From NCBI GenBank assembly GCA_030640695.1, contig DAOWIX010000052.1, forward strand, positions 1 to 15,480: a DNA stretch of 15,480 nt. Reading direction: 5' to 3'. The DNA is from Deltaproteobacteria bacterium. Its GTDB lineage: Bacteria; Desulfobacterota; Anaeroferrophillalia; Anaeroferrophillales; Tharpellaceae. Every line of letters starts with the position of its first letter. Positions within the stretch are counted from its first letter, which is position 1. The translations under genes and the position numbers were made by a program. The notes under the pieces are model-generated. The model saw only the letters and a program-made list of their open reading frames with translations, was not told the DNA's origin and did not search any database. Positions 7,058 to 14,115 of the stretch are shown in pieces.

Positions 7058-7261
7058 TTACACCCGGTTTTCCTGAACCAGGCGGGCAAAATGAGCAAAA
7101 GAGCGATCGAACGTCTTTTCCGCGTCATGCGGAAAACAGCAGCCGGGAAGCTGGCGGTTTTTTAAGTGGTAGCGCAGGCAGTCACAGCAGATTCCTTTGC
7201 GCGAACAGGGCTCATAACTACAATTGCAGTTTTCGAGGTTAACGGTTTGTTGGCACTCCAT
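7058..7261 (-). CDS. DUF6485-type small cysteine-rich protein
   Basis: This 67-residue protein has nine cysteines: C3, C12, C14, C19, C25, C26, C28, C41 and C42. The pattern CNCSYEPCSRKGICCDCLRY and the following PGCCFPHDAEKTFDRS match what I recall of DUF6485 proteins of anaerobes. The Cys spacing suggests a metal or Fe-S site, but none is established. There is no signal peptide or membrane segment, so it is probably cytoplasmic. GAGGAG (complement of 7272-7277) lies ten bases before the ATG at 7261. It is the first gene of a minus-strand pair with spmAB, whose TTG start follows 10 bases after this stop. The association may be functional or only co-transcription. Confidence 0.8.
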   Translation of the reverse strand: MECQQTVNLENCNCSYEPCSRKGICCDCLRYHLKNRQLPGCCFPHDAEKTFDRSFAHFARLVQENRV

Positions 7262-7318
7262 AAAAGTCTGTCTCCTCGTAAATTCATCGCGGATGGTGGT
7301 TTTTTATTCAAGGATCTG

Positions 7319-7348
7319 ATTCAAAGCATAGTCGAGGAGAACAGTCAA
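7319..7348 (-). promoter_or_regulatory. Candidate sigma-70 promoter for DUF6485-spmAB
   Basis: On the minus strand TTGACT (complement of 7343-7348) is followed after 18 bases by TTGAAT (complement of 7319-7324). Five of six and four of six bases match the consensus. Transcription would start near 7312, giving a leader of about 50 bases before the DUF6485 ATG. The remaining divergent interval to nadB (7349-7418) shows no equally good plus-strand promoter. Confidence 0.35.
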
Positions 7349-7418
7349 CCCTTATTTTCATGTACAAACCTCAAGGTTACTGCTTTCATGACGGTGATTT
7401 TTATGCTATAGCGTGCCG

Positions 7419-9050
7419 ATGACTACTTTTCACAAAAGTGATTTTCTGGTTCTGGGTAGCGGTATTGCCGGGCTTTTTTTGGCTCTGCAAATGGCTGATT
7501 CCGGGCTTGTTCATATCATTACCAAAAAAAAAGAGACCGATACAAATACCAATTTGGCACAAGGTGGAATTGCTGCAGTACTTGATGCTGCGGATACTTT
7601 TGCCGGGCATGTCGATGACACGATGCGGGCCGGGGCCGGGCTTGGTCACCGTGAGGTCGTTGATCTGGTGGTCAGAAAAGGTCCAGAAGCTCTTAAAGAG
7701 CTGATCGCTATGGGGGTCTCTTTTAGTCGAAACCCGGATTCTGCGACCGGTTACGATCTGGCTCGCGAAGGCGGGCACTCCTGTCGCCGGATTCTTCATG
7801 CGGCGGACTGGACCGGACGTGAGATTGAAGAGGTTTTGGTGGCCCGCTGTCAGGAGCATGAAAATATTGTTCTCTGGGAAGATATGGCGGCTATCGACCT
7901 GCTGACTGCGCATAAATGGCTTGGAGCCAGTCGTAAAGATGATTATTGTTGGGGGACTTACGCTCTGGATCGGGCCAGTGGCCGGGTTCATGCTTTTGTT
8001 GCCGGATCGACTGTGCTGGCGTCCGGCGGGGCTGGTAAAGTTTATCTCTATACGACCAATCCCGATATCGCTACTGGAGATGGAGTTGCCATGGCGCAGC
8101 GAGCCGGTGTCAAGGTCGCCAATATGGAGTTTTTTCAATTCCACCCCACCTGTCTCTATCACCCGCTGGTGAAAAACTTTCTCATATCAGAAGCGGTGCG
8201 CGGTGAAGGGGCGATCTTGAAACTCAAAGATGGTTCGCCCTTCATGGCCTCCTATGATGATCGCAAAGAGCTTGCACCTCGGGATATTGTGGCCCGGGCG
8301 ATCGATTTTGAGATGAAAACCGGCGGTGATGACTATGTTTTTCTCGATATTAGTTTTAAACCGGCAGATTTTATTCGAAATCGCTTTCCCCTGATCTATT
8401 CCACCTGCCTGAAACTTGGGATTGACATAACCAAGGAGCCGATTCCGGTGGTTCCCGCGGCCCACTATCTTTGTGGCGGAGTCCAGGTTGATAAGCGAGG
8501 ACGTACTTCATTGCCGGGTCTCTACGCTTCCGGTGAAGTCGCCTGTACCGGCCTGCATGGCGCTAACCGTCTAGCCAGTAACTCACTTTTGGAAGCGGTG
8601 GTCTACAGCTCTTTAGCGGCAGATGATATTAAAAAAGAACATTCTCGAAAACCGTTGAATTTACCGAAATTTCCAGATTGGCGCTATACCCATAATAATG
8701 ATCCTGATGAGAAGGTGGTGATCACTCAGAACTGGGATGAGATTCGCCGTTTTATGTGGAATTATGTCGGAATCGTGCGTTCCCACAAACGTCTTTTAAG
8801 AGCCAAACGTCGTATCGACTCTTTAGTTCATGAACTTCATGAATTCTACTGGGATCAGGCCCTCTCGGTCGATCTCTTAGAGTTGCGTAATATCGCTGTG
8901 GTAGCCGACCTGATAATCACCTCAGCCCTTTATCGTAAGGAGAGTCGGGGGTTGCACTATAATATAGACTACCCTGAACGAGACGATGATAATTGGTTGG
9001 TTGATACGGTGCTTGAAGATGGGCAATGTTACAGCCAGAAAACCAGATGA
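7419..9050 (+). CDS. nadB: L-aspartate oxidase
   Basis: NadB oxidises L-aspartate to iminoaspartate, the first step of de novo NAD synthesis; NadA then makes quinolinate. The 543-residue protein has the full succinate dehydrogenase/fumarate reductase flavoprotein layout: FAD loop VLGSGIAGLFLAL near the N terminus, TNTNLAQGGIAAVLD, REGGHSCRRILHAADWTG, GGAGKVYLYTTNPDIATGDG, EFFQFHPTCLYHP, SEAVRGEGAIL, LAPRDIVARAID, PAAHYLCGGVQVD and SGEVACTGLHGANRLASNSLLEA. The C-terminal helical domain of the family is present. In anaerobes fumarate rather than oxygen is the likely electron acceptor. ATG 7419 is preferred; an in-frame GTG at 7413 adds two residues, and neither has a strong ribosome site. No nadA or nadC lies nearby. 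The ParB-like gene starts three bases after its stop. Confidence 0.95.
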   Translation: MTTFHKSDFLVLGSGIAGLFLALQMADSGLVHIITKKKETDTNTNLAQGGIAAVLDAADTFAGHVDDTMRAGAGLGHREVVDLVVRKGPEALKELIAMGVSFSRNPDSATGYDLAREGGHSCRRILHAADWTGREIEEVLVARCQEHENIVLWEDMAAIDLLTAHKWLGASRKDDYCWGTYALDRASGRVHAFVAGSTVLASGGAGKVYLYTTNPDIATGDGVAMAQRAGVKVANMEFFQFHPTCLYHPLVKNFLISEAVRGEGAILKLKDGSPFMASYDDRKELAPRDIVARAIDFEMKTGGDDYVFLDISFKPADFIRNRFPLIYSTCLKLGIDITKEPIPVVPAAHYLCGGVQVDKRGRTSLPGLYASGEVACTGLHGANRLASNSLLEAVVYSSLAADDIKKEHSRKPLNLPKFPDWRYTHNNDPDEKVVITQNWDEIRRFMWNYVGIVRSHKRLLRAKRRIDSLVHELHEFYWDQALSVDLLELRNIAVVADLIITSALYRKESRGLHYNIDYPERDDDNWLVDTVLEDGQCYSQKTR

Positions 9051-9053
9051 ATT

Positions 9054-10019
9054 ATGTATGATATAAAAATAAGTAGTTGTTCACTGTCTGATATCGATTT
9101 TGCTGATCGGACTTTTCCTTTCTCTTACGGGGTGTTGCCGGTCGCTTTGGCGACCTCGATTGCGAAGCTTGGACTTTTGCAGCCACCTTTGCTGGTGGCC
9201 GGTGAGAATGGTTACAGGATAGTCTGCGGGCGGCGGCGTTTGGAGGTTGTCAGGAACGAAGCTACTCGGAAAGTAACTGACGAATCTCTTGCAGTTAATG
9301 TCTGTGTGGCTGAAAACATGAGCTTGCCGGAACTTTTCCGGCGGGCTCTCTGGGAGAACCTGGCTATTCGCGAGTTTAATCTGGTCGAAGTGGCGGACAT
9401 CTATATGGCGGCTTCAGAGATTTTCAGGGTCGAAGAGCTTGAACAAGAGATTATGCCCGCCTTGAAACTTCCCAGGCGGAAGCGTTTCCAGCAGAGATGT
9501 CAGGCGATTGCCGGTTTTCCCAGGCAACTGCGAGATCTCCTGGCTGCCGGCAGCATTGATGGGGAGACGGTTGATCTGATTCGAGAGTGGTCGGTTGAAG
9601 AAAGGGTGGCTTTGCTGGATTTGGTTGCTGAGTCTGGTTTGCGGCGTAATAAATTGCGCGAGGTTGTCAGTCGTCTTGATGATTTGGCTCGTCGTGATCA
9701 GGTCTCCCCGCTCAAGCCCCTGTCTGCCGCCCGAAAATTCGCTCTGGGTGAGGGTGATAGTGTCAATGTGGAATGGTTGCGTAGCCATCTCAAAACCTTG
9801 CTCTATCCCCACCTGACTGCCGCCCAGCTTGAGTTTGCCGCCCGTCAGGAGAAATTTGCTTGGCCCGCTAACCTGCGCCTTGAGCCGCCGCCAGATTTTG
9901 AAGGCGGCAAATTTCGTTTGAGTTTTACTTTCACGAGTTCAAAAGAGTGGGAAAAATCCTGTGACAAGCTAACTTCGGTAGCTTTGGAAGATATAGATGA
10001 AATCTGCCGGCGTTCCTGA
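9054..10019 (+). CDS. ParB N-terminal domain-like protein
   Basis: This 321-residue protein has the ParB/Spo0J/sulfiredoxin-type N-terminal fold. GLLQPPLLV (40-48) corresponds to the ParB box I region. IVCGRRRLEVV (56-66) corresponds to the GxRR nucleotide-binding motif, and WENLAIREFNLVEVADIY (100-117) to the ENIQR-like box followed by a helical, possibly HTH-containing region. The C-terminal half (about 180-321) is not one I recognise and lacks a ParB dimerisation pattern. No ParA is nearby, so it is unlikely to be the chromosomal segregation ParB. ParB-fold proteins bind or hydrolyse CTP or ATP, or bind DNA; which applies here is unknown. It begins three bases after nadB and overlaps the SPL-like gene by 23 bases, arguing for an operon and linked function. 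I choose ATG 9054; its ribosome site is weak. Confidence 0.8.
   Translation: MYDIKISSCSLSDIDFADRTFPFSYGVLPVALATSIAKLGLLQPPLLVAGENGYRIVCGRRRLEVVRNEATRKVTDESLAVNVCVAENMSLPELFRRALWENLAIREFNLVEVADIYMAASEIFRVEELEQEIMPALKLPRRKRFQQRCQAIAGFPRQLRDLLAAGSIDGETVDLIREWSVEERVALLDLVAESGLRRNKLREVVSRLDDLARRDQVSPLKPLSAARKFALGEGDSVNVEWLRSHLKTLLYPHLTAAQLEFAARQEKFAWPANLRLEPPPDFEGGKFRLSFTFTSSKEWEKSCDKLTSVALEDIDEICRRS
9986..9990 (+). promoter_or_regulatory. Ribosome binding site inside the ParB-like gene for the SPL-like gene
   Basis: GGAAG ends six bases before ATG 9997, inside the 3' end of the ParB-like coding region. It supports this start and translational coupling across the 23-base overlap. Confidence 0.6.
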
Positions 10020-11136
10020 TTATTCTCGTTCTCTTTTCCGGCCGAATACGGTGCTGGTTGAAGATGATGCCGCAGGCTACCCTTTAACTGAGTCAATTCT
10101 TAGCCGTCTGCCCAATGCTGAAGTCGTGGTCATTAAGCGTCCGACCAGTGAAAGCCTAACCCTTCTAGGTCGCCAGTTCAGCTCTCGTACAACCCTGCTT
10201 CTGGCTCTTCATCGTGGACGTTTCTTGAAGGCTTGTCCGGGGACTGCCGAGAGTTATCGCTGCTGTCTCTATCAGATCCTCCATCTTGGTTTGGGTTGTA
10301 ACATCGGTTGCAGCTACTGTGTTCTCCAGGGTTATCTCAACAATCCTTTTATTACTCAGTTTGTCAATCTTGACGATGCTTTTGCCGAGCTTGATCGTGA
10401 ACTTGAGCGTCCTGGGGTCTTTTACCGTATCGGCACTGGAGAGTTTACCGATAGTCTCTTTATGGATCCCTTAACCGACCTGGCACCCCGGCTACTCGAT
10501 TATTTCGGGCGCTCTAAAAATGCTGTACTTGAATTGAAAAGCAAGAGTGTGGCGATTTCTGGCCTGCTCGATTATCCGGGGGAGATCGGCGAGACGGTGG
10601 TCTCCTGGAGTTTGAATGCTCCTCAAGTTTGTGCTAAAGAGGAGGGACATGCCGCCACGATCGAGGAGAGGTTAACGGCGGCCGCCTTATGCCGTCAGCG
10701 CGGTTATCGTATTGGACTCCATTTTGATCCGCTTCTCTACTTTTCCGGCTGGCAGGATGAGTACCGGAAAACCGTAGCCTCAATTTTTGATCATCTTAAA
10801 GGCGATGATATTATCTGGATCTCGATTGGCGCTTTTCGTTTTATGCCTCAGGTTAAAGAGGAGTTGCGAGCCAACCATCCTCAGACCAATATTACGGCGG
10901 GCGAGTTCATTCGTGGTATTGATGGCAAACAGCGCTATTTTAGCGCTATCCGGCGCCAACTCTACAGTTTTCTGGTGACTGAAATCAAGCGTTATGCGCC
11001 GAACGTCTTTATCTATTTCTGTATGGAAGATCAATATCTCTGGCAGGACACCTTTGGTTTTGCCCCGTCCGACAATCAGGAGTTAAGCCACTGGCTTGAT
11101 AAGTGCTGTTATCGTTATTCAGAAGTTAAGTCGTAG
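9997..11136 (+). CDS. Spore-photoproduct-lyase-like radical SAM protein
   Basis: This 379-residue protein resembles the SPL family of radical SAM enzymes. The cluster motif is C101-x3-C105-x2-C108 (LGCNIGCSYCVLQGYLNNP), followed by FYRIGTGEFTDSLFMDPLTD (142-161), LELKSKS (178-184) and IGLHFDPLLYF (239-249). These match the SPL arrangement of TIM-barrel strands. SPL repairs the spore photoproduct thymine dimer in spore-formers. Here the stretch that should carry the H-donor Cys (B. subtilis C141 region) reads IGTGEFTDS with no Cys. DNA-lesion repair is therefore not assured, and a different radical reaction is possible. Start ATG 9997 has GGAAG six bases upstream. It overlaps and is coupled to the ParB-like gene; a palindromic element follows the stop. 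The family call is confident; the reaction is not. Confidence 0.87.
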   Translation: MKSAGVPDYSRSLFRPNTVLVEDDAAGYPLTESILSRLPNAEVVVIKRPTSESLTLLGRQFSSRTTLLLALHRGRFLKACPGTAESYRCCLYQILHLGLGCNIGCSYCVLQGYLNNPFITQFVNLDDAFAELDRELERPGVFYRIGTGEFTDSLFMDPLTDLAPRLLDYFGRSKNAVLELKSKSVAISGLLDYPGEIGETVVSWSLNAPQVCAKEEGHAATIEERLTAAALCRQRGYRIGLHFDPLLYFSGWQDEYRKTVASIFDHLKGDDIIWISIGAFRFMPQVKEELRANHPQTNITAGEFIRGIDGKQRYFSAIRRQLYSFLVTEIKRYAPNVFIYFCMEDQYLWQDTFGFAPSDNQELSHWLDKCCYRYSEVKS

Positions 11137-11147
11137 CGGATAGCGGC

Positions 11148-11283
11148 GAACATTGCTTTGCCCTGCTTCGGGGTTGGGGTCAATGCTTGATTACCGGCGG
11201 CAGAGTTTTCAGTTGCAACACCAAAAAGCTAAATCCGCCGGTTGTCGAGCTTTGACCCCATTTATGAGGGCGAAGCAAAGTTC
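11148..11283. repeat. Second imperfect palindromic element (REP/MITE-like)
   Basis: The left arm (11148-11200) and right arm (11235-11283) are near-complementary over about 50 bases. Shared blocks in left-arm orientation are GAAC-TTGCTT-GCCCT, then TGGGGTCAA-GCT-GA, then ACCGGCGG. The loop is 11201-11234. The left arm carries four or five extra bases after GCCCT. It begins 12 bases after the SPL-like stop codon and fills most of the gap to the chemosensory operon. The TGGGGTCA/TGACCCCA core resembles repeats often associated with REP-associated tyrosine (IS200-like) transposases; that link is from memory and no transposase is here. In sequence it is unrelated to the element at 5581-5751. Confidence 0.7.
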
Positions 11284-11302
11284 ATCATTACCCTCTTGAA
11301 CT

Positions 11303-11329
11303 TAAGCGTCAATCACAATAAGCCGAAGA
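11303..11329 (+). promoter_or_regulatory. Candidate sigma-28 (FliA-type) promoter for the chemosensory operon
   Basis: TAAGCGTC (11303-11310), 11 bases, then GCCGAAGA (11322-11329) resembles the flagellar/chemotaxis consensus TAAAGTTT-N11-GCCGATAA. Six of eight bases match in the -10 part and four of eight in the -35 part. The start of transcription would be near 11336, some 20 bases before the CheW ATG. Confidence 0.35.
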
Positions 11330-11358
11330 TTTAGTGATCGAATAAGTAGTATTGTACT

Positions 11359-11832
11359 ATGGATAAAGAGAACACATTTCTCATCTTCACCCTGGACGGC
11401 CATTACTTCGCGCTTGATATTGCAGAAGTTGTACGGGTTTATCCGGCTGTGGCGGTTGATCGTCCCGGTGAGGGTCCAGCGATTCTTTGCGGCCTCTTTA
11501 CGGTTGCCGGTAAAAACATCCCGGTTCTCGATCTCCGTTATCGGTTACACCTGCCAGCCCGTGAAGTGACGCCGGATGATGCTCTGGTCGTGGCCTTAAG
11601 TCAAGAGGGCGAACTTGCTTTCTTTGTCGACACGATTATCGGGGTGCGCTCTTTTGTCGAGGGCGAGCTTCGTGAGAGCGGCTCGATCTATCCCGAAATG
11701 GCCGAATATGTCAGTTTGATAACTGAGGTTGATGGTCATACGGTATGGATCTATACCCTCGACCTTCTCTTTGCCGATCAGGACTTTTCGGCTTTCATAA
11801 AAGATGGTGAATTTCAGGAGTGCGAGTCGTGA
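11359..11832 (+). CDS. CheW-domain coupling protein (WspB-like)
   Basis: This 157-residue protein is a single CheW domain. FLIFTLDGHYFALDIAEVVRV (8-28) is the first beta barrel strand set. GLFTVAGKNIPVLDLRYRL (45-63) replaces the usual G-NLRG-IPV-DL block, and AFFVDTIIGVRSFVE and VWIYTLDLLF are the later strands. CheW proteins link chemoreceptors to the CheA kinase in membrane arrays. It is the first gene of a run with CheR-TPR, a second CheW and a receptor, the position and size of WspB. The NLRG motif is degenerate (TVAG). No strong Shine-Dalgarno precedes ATG 11359. The stop overlaps the CheR ATG as TGATG. Confidence 0.9.
   Translation: MDKENTFLIFTLDGHYFALDIAEVVRVYPAVAVDRPGEGPAILCGLFTVAGKNIPVLDLRYRLHLPAREVTPDDALVVALSQEGELAFFVDTIIGVRSFVEGELRESGSIYPEMAEYVSLITEVDGHTVWIYTLDLLFADQDFSAFIKDGEFQECES
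11816..11820 (+). promoter_or_regulatory. Ribosome binding site deciding the CheR start
   Basis: AGGAG ends 11 bases before ATG 11832. It overlaps the alternative in-frame GTG at 11820 and so cannot serve that start. This favours the ATG that overlaps the CheW stop. Confidence 0.55.
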
Positions 11833-13424
11833 TGGACAGGTCAATCATAGCGCCCGAAATTTTACCAAAGATTGAAGATTTGAGTCGGCTGATTGGCGAT
11901 CGTATCGGGCTCGACTTTCCCAGGCGTAAGTGGGATATGTTGCAGAGAGTCGTTGAAGAGTTGGCTGTGGAGCTCAAATTTGTTGGGCCTCAGCCATTGC
12001 TTGAGGAGTTACTTTATTCACCTTTAAGCGAAACCCGTCTCAATCTCTTGATCTCCCGGTTGACGGTCGGTGAGACCTACTTTTTACGGGACAAGAATGT
12101 TTTTACCTCTTTGCGGAACCATATTTTACCCGCCCTGATTGAGCGGAAAGGCTCCGAACGACGGCTTGATCTCTGGTGTGCGGCCTCTTCAACTGGAGAG
12201 GAGCCCTACTCAATCGCTATGCTGCTGGATGAAAAAAAGGCCTTGCTTAATAATTGGCAAATCAATATCAGTGCCAGCGATATCAACCTTGAAGTTATCG
12301 AAAAGGCAAAACAAGGGGTCTATTCACGTTGGTCGCTACGGGCCACACCGGATGATGTAAGTCATAGATATTTTACTGAAATCGGGGATAATCGTTTTCT
12401 TTTAGACCGGCATATACGTGAAATGGTCTCTTTTTACCAGCTTAACCTGGCTCAAAAAGAGTTTGTCATGCCCGGCCTTACCGGTCGCCTGGCAGATATT
12501 ATTTTTTGCCGCAATGTGCTGATCTATTTTTCAGCCGAACTCCAGGCCCGGGTTATCAAGCGTCTGGTTTCCCTGTTGCAGCCAGGAGGCTGGTTGTTGG
12601 TTTCGCCGAGCGAGTTGGGGATTGTAAATGATCCTGAGTTGGTTACGGTACGTTTTCCCGGAGTTATTGTTCACCAGAAAATTGATGGATTTAAAACGGA
12701 CTCCACGAGCACAAAAAGGCCACCTCGCAAGTTTGATAAACGCTCGTCTTTAGAGAGCTTTGTGGACGAAAGCCTTGCCGGAGTCACCCCGATTTCTGCA
12801 GGAGCTCACAAGAAAATCTCAGTGCCGACTCATCCCCGTTTGCAGAGCAGTTGCTTTTGGGGAAAGACGCAACCCGCTACCGGATTGGCAAAAGAGCCGT
12901 TAGGCGATGGTAAAGTCCAGATATCCTTGAAGGAGATCCTGTCTCGGGTCGAGGAGCTCTTTCAGCGAGAGGTTTATAGTGAAGTTATCGATCTGATTCC
13001 CGAGGTCATCGATCCCTCTTCGCGGGAGGAGCCTGAATATGGCCAGGTTATGGCGTATAAGGCTCGCTCATTGGCAAATCAAGGTGAACTTGGAGCGGCC
13101 TCCACTTGTGCGGAGCTGGCGGTTGCAGCTGACAAGGTAAACCCTTTTTTTTACTATTTTTCTGCTACTATTGCTCGGGAACGAGCCGATTTTGAGAGAG
13201 CGCTTACCTTTTACCGACAAGCTCTTTTTCTTGATGCAGACTTTGTTATGGCCCACTTTTCACTGGGAACCCTGTTACGGCAGATGGAACGTAAGGGAGC
13301 GGCCAGATATTTGCGGAATGTTATCGCGATAATTGAGCCTTTAGAGGCCGATGCTGTCCTGCCTCATGCCGAGGGGTTGAGTGTTGGGCGTTTACTTGAA
13401 ATTGCCCGAAGTTTGGCTGGGTAG
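11832..13424 (+). CDS. CheR methyltransferase with C-terminal TPR domain (WspC-like)
   Basis: This 530-residue protein methylates chemoreceptor glutamates with S-adenosylmethionine. The N-terminal helical CheR domain spans about 10-75 and ends in SRLTVGETYFLRD (75-87). The catalytic domain shows LWCAASSTGEEPYS (114-127, SAM-binding), ASDINLEVIEKAK (148-160), SFYQLNLA and DIIFCRNVLIYFS (222-234), then LQPGGWLLVSPSE (249-261). A low-complexity linker (about 285-365) leads to TPR-like helices (about 365-500), clearest in RADFERALTFYRQALFLDAD and FVMAHFSLGTLLRQM. This CheR-linker-TPR layout is that of WspC and the FrzF class, where TPRs control receptor access. The start at ATG 11832 gives a one-base overlap with the CheW stop. 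A second CheW follows after 28 bases. Confidence 0.93.
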   Translation: MDRSIIAPEILPKIEDLSRLIGDRIGLDFPRRKWDMLQRVVEELAVELKFVGPQPLLEELLYSPLSETRLNLLISRLTVGETYFLRDKNVFTSLRNHILPALIERKGSERRLDLWCAASSTGEEPYSIAMLLDEKKALLNNWQINISASDINLEVIEKAKQGVYSRWSLRATPDDVSHRYFTEIGDNRFLLDRHIREMVSFYQLNLAQKEFVMPGLTGRLADIIFCRNVLIYFSAELQARVIKRLVSLLQPGGWLLVSPSELGIVNDPELVTVRFPGVIVHQKIDGFKTDSTSTKRPPRKFDKRSSLESFVDESLAGVTPISAGAHKKISVPTHPRLQSSCFWGKTQPATGLAKEPLGDGKVQISLKEILSRVEELFQREVYSEVIDLIPEVIDPSSREEPEYGQVMAYKARSLANQGELGAASTCAELAVAADKVNPFFYYFSATIARERADFERALTFYRQALFLDADFVMAHFSLGTLLRQMERKGAARYLRNVIAIIEPLEADAVLPHAEGLSVGRLLEIARSLAG

Positions 13425-13452
13425 TAGAGGGTTGAATGATGAGTGATGATTG

Positions 13453-14103
13453 ATGAAATCGGATTTTAGTGAGATCCAAAGAAAACAGAATAAACCGGTT
13501 GCTGATGATCAGCAAAGATCTTTGGCAGAGTTGTTGGATAAGCTTTCTCAAAGGCGGAAAGCTTTTTCGGAGAAAACTCAAATGACTCCGGAAAAGGTTC
13601 GTGAGATACTCCAGGCCCGAGCCCGTGAGATTAGAGCTACTGGTTTTCAAGAGGATGAGGGAGAGCTTCTTGAAATTCTTGAGTTTACTCTGGGCCAAGA
13701 GCATTATGCTTTTCCCTTGAAGTGGGTCGGTGAGGTTTGTCGGGTCGCAGAGATTACGGAAATCCCTGGAACTCCGGCTTTTGTCAAAGGGATCGTTAAT
13801 CTTCGGAGCCGGATCTATTCTGTACTAGATCTCGCCACCCTTCTGACCCTTCCTGCTAATCCTGATGGGGTCCTTGATTTAGCTGATTATCTGCTGCTTA
13901 TCCTGATCTCTAAGGAGATGGAGTTTGCGGTCCGGATTGATTGTCTGGTGGGTGTCAGATCTTTGCCGGTCAAGCGCCTGCAGTCCCATTTGCCGACGCT
14001 TGAAGGAGTCCAGGCCGAATATTTTAAAGGGGTAACCTCTGATCATCTGGTACTCCTTGATGCGGAGAAACTTTTGACAGACAAAAAAATAGTTATTGAA
14101 TAA
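13453..14103 (+). CDS. CheW-domain protein with N-terminal extension (WspD-like)
   Basis: In this 216-residue protein the first 70 residues form a charged helical region with the motif VREILQARAREIRA (49-62), as in WspD-type CheW proteins. A full CheW domain follows: LEILEFTLGQEHYAFPL (73-89), VCRVAEITEIPGTPAFVKGI (95-114), VNLRSRIYSVLDLATLL (115-131) and EFAVRIDCLVGVRSLP. The NLRSRIYSVLDL block is canonical, unlike that of the first CheW gene. It should couple receptor and kinase. ATG 13453 is chosen; a TTG at 13450 adds one residue. The 28-base gap after cheR is a run of ATGATGAGTGATGATTG with only a weak ribosome site. The receptor gene starts 12 bases downstream. Confidence 0.9.
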   Translation: MKSDFSEIQRKQNKPVADDQQRSLAELLDKLSQRRKAFSEKTQMTPEKVREILQARAREIRATGFQEDEGELLEILEFTLGQEHYAFPLKWVGEVCRVAEITEIPGTPAFVKGIVNLRSRIYSVLDLATLLTLPANPDGVLDLADYLLLILISKEMEFAVRIDCLVGVRSLPVKRLQSHLPTLEGVQAEYFKGVTSDHLVLLDAEKLLTDKKIVIE

Positions 14104-14115
14104 TGAGGGTTGATT

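Noticed and set aside
7367..7378. AACCT-CA-AGGTT inverted repeat upstream of nadB as a NAD-regulator site
   Set aside because: Only a 5-bp stem with no match to an NrtR, NiaR or NadQ site that I could defend; likely chance.
7401..8162. 253-residue minus-strand open frame opposite nadB
   Set aside because: It is antisense to the conserved FAD-binding half of NadB, with no recognisable domain.
9054..10019. Chromosome-partitioning ParB with a parS site
   Set aside because: No ParA neighbour, no parS-like 16-mer noticed, and the C-terminal half does not look like ParB.
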